Source: Neocallimastix lanati (nom. inval.) (Eukaryota; Neocallimastigomycota; Neocallimastigomycetes; Neocallimastigales; Neocallimastigaceae). From it: a DNA stretch of 64,000 nt. Below are positions 57,269 to 64,000 of the stretch, one piece after another. How positions within the stretch are numbered: the first letter of the stretch is position 1; each line of letters begins with the position of its first letter. A program made the position numbers and the translations under genes. The notes under the pieces are model-generated. The model ran no database searches. It saw only the letters and a program-made list of their open reading frames with translations, and was not told the origin of the DNA. Location of the stretch: positions 260,001 through 324,000 of the forward strand of contig JACVTC010000043.1 in NCBI GenBank assembly GCA_016946835.1. Direction: 5' to 3'.

Positions 57269-57832
57269 TTAGTTTCTCTTTTTTTTGTTATTTTTGTTAT
57301 TCTTTTTCTTTTCGACTTTTTCCATTTTTTCCATTTGTTCAACACGAGCTTTTCTTCTGTTTGATTTTGCAATATCTTTACTAACTTTAGAAATATTACC
57401 GTGATAAAACATAGTAATTATAACTAATGAAGAAATAAAAGTAATTAATGGTTGCATACCAATATGCTTTGAACGAATTAAAGAAGCATTGACTACACGT
57501 AAATAACTATTAAGAATAACAGTTATAAAATAGAAGTAAGTCTTTGTAGATTGAATAACCTCTTTACGATTTTCATCATTAATTTCAATTGGTATAATCC
57601 ATTGAGGTGGATTTTGAGCAGAAATAACCAAAAGTATTAATACAACAAATCCAATAGTTGGAATAATTAATAATATATTTTTACTAGATTGACGATCCAC
57701 TTCTCCTTTAGAGTTATAATGTGAAGGAATAATATCAGGTATATCATTCCATTTTGTTATTAATTCACTAACCATTAAAATAATGAAATAAAAACCTAAA
57801 CCAACAATAGCATAATTTTTATTAAAAGCCAT
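57269..57832 (-). CDS. DUF1648-type multi-pass membrane protein of bacterial character
   Basis: Intronless, 187 residues. The first hydrophobic segment (about 7-23) is followed by the motif KWNDIPDIIPSHYNSKGEVD, which fits the DUF1648 pattern (pairs of Pro, then H.N..G..D) found next to membrane segments in many Firmicute and other bacterial proteins, including SdpI-type immunity and regulatory proteins. More membrane segments lie at about 53-69, 97-109 and 128-144. The last 35-40 residues are a Lys/Asn/Glu-rich basic tail, presumably cytosolic and likely a eukaryotic addition. Substrate and role are unknown. Given the lack of introns and a family I know mainly from prokaryotes, horizontal acquisition is a reasonable inference. 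It is the whole gene as far as I can see, with the stop in frame. Confidence 0.8.
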   Translation of the reverse strand: MAFNKNYAIVGLGFYFIILMVSELITKWNDIPDIIPSHYNSKGEVDRQSSKNILLIIPTIGFVVLILLVISAQNPPQWIIPIEINDENRKEVIQSTKTYFYFITVILNSYLRVVNASLIRSKHIGMQPLITFISSLVIITMFYHGNISKVSKDIAKSNRRKARVEQMEKMEKVEKKKNNKNNKKKRN

Positions 57833-59639
<1,807 letters not shown>

Positions 59640-59885
59640 TGTACTTTAATGGTAATGGATCATTTGAAATACAAGTAATATTTTGATATATTAAATTAAT
59701 ATTAATAATATAATTATTTGAATTTGTTCTATATGCTTCATCAGCTGTTATTAGTATCTTACCACCATATATGAAAATATTTCTTAATTTAGCATACTCT
59801 TTACAGAAAAATTACACCATTTACATATTTCTTAATATTACTGAAATTAAGAAATTTATTGAAAAGAATAGTATCATTTGTGATA
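59640..59885 (-). pseudogene. Decayed copy of the neighbouring 7TM-RGS gene (RGS segment)
   Basis: About 245 bp align with 62732-62990 of the intact RGS-encoding gene, in the same orientation. Both share AATGGTAATGGATCATTTGAAA, then AGTAATATTTTG.TATA, the ACTTGAATTTGTTC-type block, CA(C/T)CAGCTGT, and the block for the helix containing FNEFLNFC. The copy has many differences and no open frame. It covers the end of RGS part 1 and the start of the linker insertion only. It is a truncated, old tandem duplicate of a host gene. Confidence 0.6.
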
Positions 59886-59924
59886 TAATTGAATTTTGTT
59901 TTTTAATAGAAAGATAAGGCATGA

Positions 59925-60527
59925 GTAATTTTTAATTATGATATTCATTACATTTGGCATTAAGAAGATGATAGTCATTTTTTTTATTTTTATTTTTATT
60001 TTTAGATTAGGAAGAAAATACACTTCCATTGATGTATTTCTTAATTATTATAAAATATTAATACATAGTATACATTTAAATATCAAATGAATAAATGACT
60101 GATCACCTTTACCATAACATAGTTAACATTTAGTACAATTTTCTGTAACTCTACCACTTCTTAAGGAAATAGTAATATTGTACATATATCAACACTTTAT
60201 ATGTAATATCTAATTAAATCCAAAACTAAGTTTAGTGTATTTATTGCTAAGACTGAATAAAGTTCTTACGTGAATGAATTTTGATTTACCATAGTTAGTC
60301 CCTTCAATTCCTTGGTTTGTAGTAATATCAGACCAAAATTTTAAGACAATTTGAAACACTGGGATACACTTTTCCTTTAGTTTCATGCAACAAAACATTG
60401 TTTTATGAAATTCAATGGGAATATTATTGGAGCTTTATTACTCTTCATCGATAGAACAGTATTTCTTATTTAAGTAATAATTATAGGATCGTTAATATTC
60501 CATTACTGAGAGTATCTTTGATTATTT

Positions 60528-60571
<44 letters not shown>

Positions 60572-61340
60572 CATCATAGTAATTACTATTTAAACTATGA
60601 CCAGTAATATCTGAAGCTAAATCTTTATAATGTTCAGCCCAGCAAGCTAATTGATCTTTAGGAGAAGTAATATTCAGCCCTTCCTTGGTTTTGATAATAG
60701 CAGAAGAAGCAGAGGAATATGGAAGTTTTGCCAGTTTCTTAAGGTCACGTCAACCACTTTTATAGTTTTTATTGACGAAATAATTACCTACAGAGATTAA
60801 GCTTGTTTATACTGATTGGAGAGAAATTTACTTTTTGATATTCATGAGAGTATTACTAATTTTACAATAAGTAGTAAATTGATCAAGGTAAGAGTCAACA
60901 TTTGGATAATTAGGTAAAGACTTAATATTATTGTAAGTTAAATGTTTTTTTTTTTTTTCAATAAGATTTTTGATATATAAGAAGGGCAATGGAATGTTGG
61001 TCCTTTAGATTATTTTTAATTTTTTTTCTATTGAAATTTACTAAATTTTTGGGATATAAAAAGTTTAAGCAACAACATTTTCAACCAATTTTCGATGCAG
61101 TAGGGTGTTTTTCAATACTTTTAGGGTGTATTGATTGGGATCATAAACTTTAATAACAAAATAGGAGTCATGAAATGGTGAATATTTTTTACTAATAGAA
61201 AAGAGAAGGTACGAAATTGAGATTTAGTGTTTAAATTTATTATATTATAGAGTTGTTTTATTAACTAATCTTTGAGATCATGAATGAGCATCATATAATA
61301 ATTTTTTTCAATACTGTTAAAATAGCATGAACCACCAAAG
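59925..61340 (-). mobile_element. Non-LTR retrotransposon (LINE) ORF2 remnant
   Basis: On the minus strand, read from high to low coordinates, I see a segment typical of the linker between endonuclease and reverse transcriptase (DQLACWAEHYKDLASDITGH, about 60590-60650). An RT-entry motif follows (SMKSNKAP, about 60435-60460, the canonical MK..KAPG type), then an RT-like stretch with FWSDITTNQGIEGTNYG (about 60280-60340), and finally a Cys/His block near the C-terminus (CTKC.LCYGKGDQSFIHLIFKC, about 60080-60150). Several stops and frame changes interrupt it, and the core RT between the last two blocks is missing, so it is internally deleted and inactive. A poly(A) tract at 60530-60570 lies within it. 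The 62-codon open piece at 60210-60398 belongs to this element. Its 3' side abuts the RGS pseudogene. No target-site duplication was identified. Confidence 0.65.
60530..60570. repeat. Poly(A) tract inside the LINE remnant
   Basis: About 40 A on the plus strand (T on the element's coding strand), separating two recognisable coding blocks. Confidence 0.95.
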
Positions 61341-61520
61341 ATTCTATAATATTGGAATTGGATTTTTTAATAGTTATTAATAAAAAAAAATAAATAAATA
61401 AAGATTATACACTGTACATATATCGCTTTTTTTTTTTTATGTAGTTTATGATTTTAATTTTTTTTTTTTATTTTATTATTATATTTTTATTTTAAATTAA
61501 TTTAATTTAGTTGAATTTAA

Positions 61521-61553
<33 letters not shown>

Positions 61554-61710
61554 TAATTTAGTTTATTTTATATTTACTATATCCAATAACCAGTTTTATT
61601 ATTATTGAATATAATATAAATCTATACATTTCTATTTTTAATAAAAATCAAAAAAATTTTTTTTTTTTTTTTTTTTTTGAATGGTATAGGAATATAATAA
61701 ATCAAAAAAT

Positions 61711-61755
<45 letters not shown>

Positions 61756-62175
61756 TAAAAATTAAAAATTATTAATTTACATTCATTAATAATTCTATAA
61801 TTTAATAAAATTTTAAATTATAAAAATAAATATACAAAATTAATAATTATTAATATATAATACAAAAAGAAAAAGATAAAAAAAATTTTTTCGTTTAGTT
61901 ACAATATATATTAATATTTACTTTACGAAAATTAATGTAAATATATATATATAATATTTTTTTTTATTTTACTTTATTTTATTTCAATATTATTATTTTT
62001 TTTAATTTATCTTTATTTTATTTCAATATTATTATTTTTTTTAATTTATCTTTATTTTATTTCAATATTATTATTTTTTTTTATTTATCTTTTTCTTAAA
62101 TTAATTATATATATATATTTAGATATATATATATTTCTTTTTGTTTTGAAATTGACATTTTCTTTAATATTTACT
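61341..62175. other. 3' flank of the 7TM-RGS gene
   Basis: A/T-only, with T-runs at about 61520-61547 and 61710-61754, and the 39-bp minisatellite listed separately. No gene seen. Confidence 0.75.
61972..62088. repeat. 39-bp minisatellite, three units
   Basis: Units starting at 61972, 62011 and 62050 begin CTTTATTTTATTTCAATATT. They are identical or nearly so with an exact 39-bp period. The array lies just downstream of the 7TM-RGS stop codon, probably in its 3' UTR. Confidence 0.9.
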
Positions 62176-64000
62176 TTATTTTTGTCTTCTTTTATGTAAT
62201 ACAAAAGCACTATAGGTATTATGGTATAATGATTGTATAACTTCTTCATATGCTTCATCAAATATATCTTCACATTCTAATTCTTCATATAAGAAAAGTT
62301 GATTATTTTTCATTTTTGAATAATGCTGATTAAATGATTTTAATCTACTATCAATTTTTTTAACAACTGGATCGGGTAAATTTAATTCATAATCTGAATT
62401 TTGAGTGAAGAAAAAATTGAAAATAAGATTTGCTTTTTCAAAAATTTCATCATAAATTTGAACAACTTTTTTATCGACATGAATTTGATTTGAAGAATTA
62501 TTGCTAGTATTGTTATTATTTATATAATCCTTTCTTTTCTTTCCAAAACTCAACATTCTTCTATGTTGTTTTGGTTGAGGTGATACAGGAATAAGATTAT
62601 TATAACTATTATAATCGTTATTGTTGTTAGGATTATTAAATAAATATTTTTCATTACTATTATCATAACTATATGATGGATCATTATATGATGGATCATT
62701 ATATGGTGGATTGTTAGAAGAATTTTCAAAAAATGGTAATGGATCATTTGAAACGCCAGTAATATTTTGGTATAATAAATCAATATTAATAGCGTAGTTA
62801 CTAGAATTACTTGAATTTGTTCCAAATGTCTCACCAGCTGTAGCTAACTTCTTATAACCATCTCTAAAGATATTTTTAAATTTCTTATATTCCCTATGGA
62901 AAATGACACCTTCTACACATCTCTTAGTATTACAAAAATTAAGGAATTCGTTAAAAAGAGTAGCATCATTTAATAAATGAACTAAACCACTCTTTGTAAG
63001 TTCTAATTTTTTAACTTCATATTTAGTATAAAAAAGTTGAATTAACTATAGTAAATTATTATACATATATATATATAAATAATATTATTTAATTAATTAT
63101 TAAGAAATAAAAAAAAAAAAAAAAAAAATACAATGTATATATTATTATTTAATATAATAATAAATAATTAATAATTTATGTGTAATATAAAACTTACAGG
63201 AAAAGTAATATGTGTATAATTAAATACACAACTAAATACTTGTAAAAGACTATCATGTGGAATATAACGAATAAGACTGGCACATTTAACATATGAAGTC
63301 ATATTACCGAGAACAGTAAGAGAAAGTAAAAAAATTGAAAAGTATAAGGTAATAATTAATGATTTTCTTAAATTAAAATCATTACCTAATTTATGTAATT
63401 CATATAAAGCAAAAAAGGAAAAAATGAAATATAAAAGTAATGATAAATACATTGGATAACCTTCCGTTTTACTATAATTTAATGTATATATATATATAAT
63501 TATTATTATTATTATTATTATCATAATATTATTAAAACCATTAATAAATAAATATTGTATCTAAAAAGTAAATTTTATTTATAATATTATGAATATAAAA
63601 AAAATAATATTTACTTAGTAGTACAGAAACCCCTAGTTAATGGAACGAAGGTATAATAATCACCCTTAACACCAAATATTGAACTGAAAAATATTCCCCC
63701 TAAAGTACAGTACAATATAAAATTTACATATTTTTCTTCCTTAAAATTTAAGCATGCTCTATAGAAAAAACTACCTTGCTTAATATAATTTTTATTCAAT
63801 GCTTTATTATAACTGTTATTTGTTAAATAACATTGTTGAAGATAATACATTATACAACCCATACATGATAAAAAGTTGGGTATATAACCTATATATCAAA
63901 TATATATATATTATTAGTTATTTTTATATATATTTCAAATATTTATTACTTTATAAAAATAATAAATTAAATTAATTCAATTAAATATATACCAAGATCT
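62176..64000 (-). CDS. 7TM receptor with C-terminal RGS domain (5' end beyond the window)
   Basis: Four exons seen, from the high end: 63993-64000 (continues off the edge), 63615-63888, 63198-63471 and 62176-63045. All joins keep frame and follow GT-AG. Upstream exons encode hydrophobic helices typical of a heptahelical receptor (e.g. LILYCTLGGIFF-like, YLSLLLYFIFSFFALYEL, LIITLYFSIFLLSL). The last exon starts with the final helix and LFYTKYEVKKLELTKSG, then RGS part 1 (LLNDATLFNEFLNFCNTKRC...). An Asn/Ser/Pro-rich insertion of about 140 residues follows, then RGS part 2 (KKVVQIYDEIFEKAN...FDEAYEEVIQSLYHNTYSAF). Fungal 7TM-RGS proteins combine a receptor with a G-alpha GTPase-accelerating domain at the plasma membrane. 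A basic motif (GKKRKDY) sits in the insertion. The ligand is unknown and the N-terminus is not in the window. Confidence 0.85.

Overview
This is a eukaryotic, extremely AT-rich window. Intergenic DNA is almost pure A/T, with dense homopolymers and tri-, tetra-, penta- and hexanucleotide arrays. Genes have GT-AG introns, and several proteins carry Asn-rich runs. The best fit is an anaerobic gut chytrid (Neocallimastigomycota). That is inferred from the base composition, large ankyrin proteins, a 7TM receptor fused to an RGS domain, bacterial-type domains in otherwise fungal surroundings, and a LINE of fungal type. A dictyostelid is the main alternative, but introns up to 1.24 kb and the gene set argue against it. 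All exon structures below were worked out by hand from reading frame and GT/AG junctions and have no transcript support.

Layout, left to right. 1445-6067 (+): M3 metallopeptidase (thimet oligopeptidase/saccharolysin), 7 exons. 6814-10053 (-): intronless giant ankyrin protein ending in a YoeB-type (RelE superfamily) domain. 15874-18236 (+): PP2C-family protein of the pyruvate dehydrogenase phosphatase type, with an organelle presequence and a membrane anchor, 3 exons. 18988-22228 (-): Vps27/HRS (VHS-FYVE-UIM), 7 exons. 24.1-24.4 kb: decayed membrane-protein gene. 25788-27698 (-): fibrillarin, 6 exons. 27.7-33.5 kb: gene-poor, with repeat and decayed-element traces and a pentanucleotide array. 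33533-35311 (+): second ankyrin protein, with three perfect 102-bp internal repeats. 38515-45063 (+): large Munc13-like C2/MUN-domain protein, 6 exons. 47850-49190 (-): secreted, possibly GPI-anchored protein of unknown function. 53842-about 55290 (-): Sgf11-like SAGA deubiquitinase subunit containing a 14-nt microexon. 57269-57832 (-): DUF1648-type membrane protein of bacterial character. 59.6-61.3 kb (-): pseudogene copy of the RGS gene next to a LINE remnant. 62176-64000 (-, runs off the edge): 7TM receptor with a C-terminal RGS domain.

The genes do not form a pathway. Several belong to core eukaryotic systems: endosomal sorting (Vps27), vesicle exocytosis (Munc13-like), rRNA methylation (fibrillarin), chromatin deubiquitination (Sgf11) and G-protein signalling (7TM-RGS). 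The unusual elements are the ankyrin-YoeB fusion, the PP2C-family protein that has lost several metal-site residues yet keeps an organelle address, the split RGS domain, and the DUF1648 protein. The ankyrin-YoeB fusion is the strongest candidate for an undescribed system: a bacterial mRNA-interferase-type domain with its signature residues intact, carried by a long eukaryotic-style repeat scaffold and with no antitoxin gene beside it.
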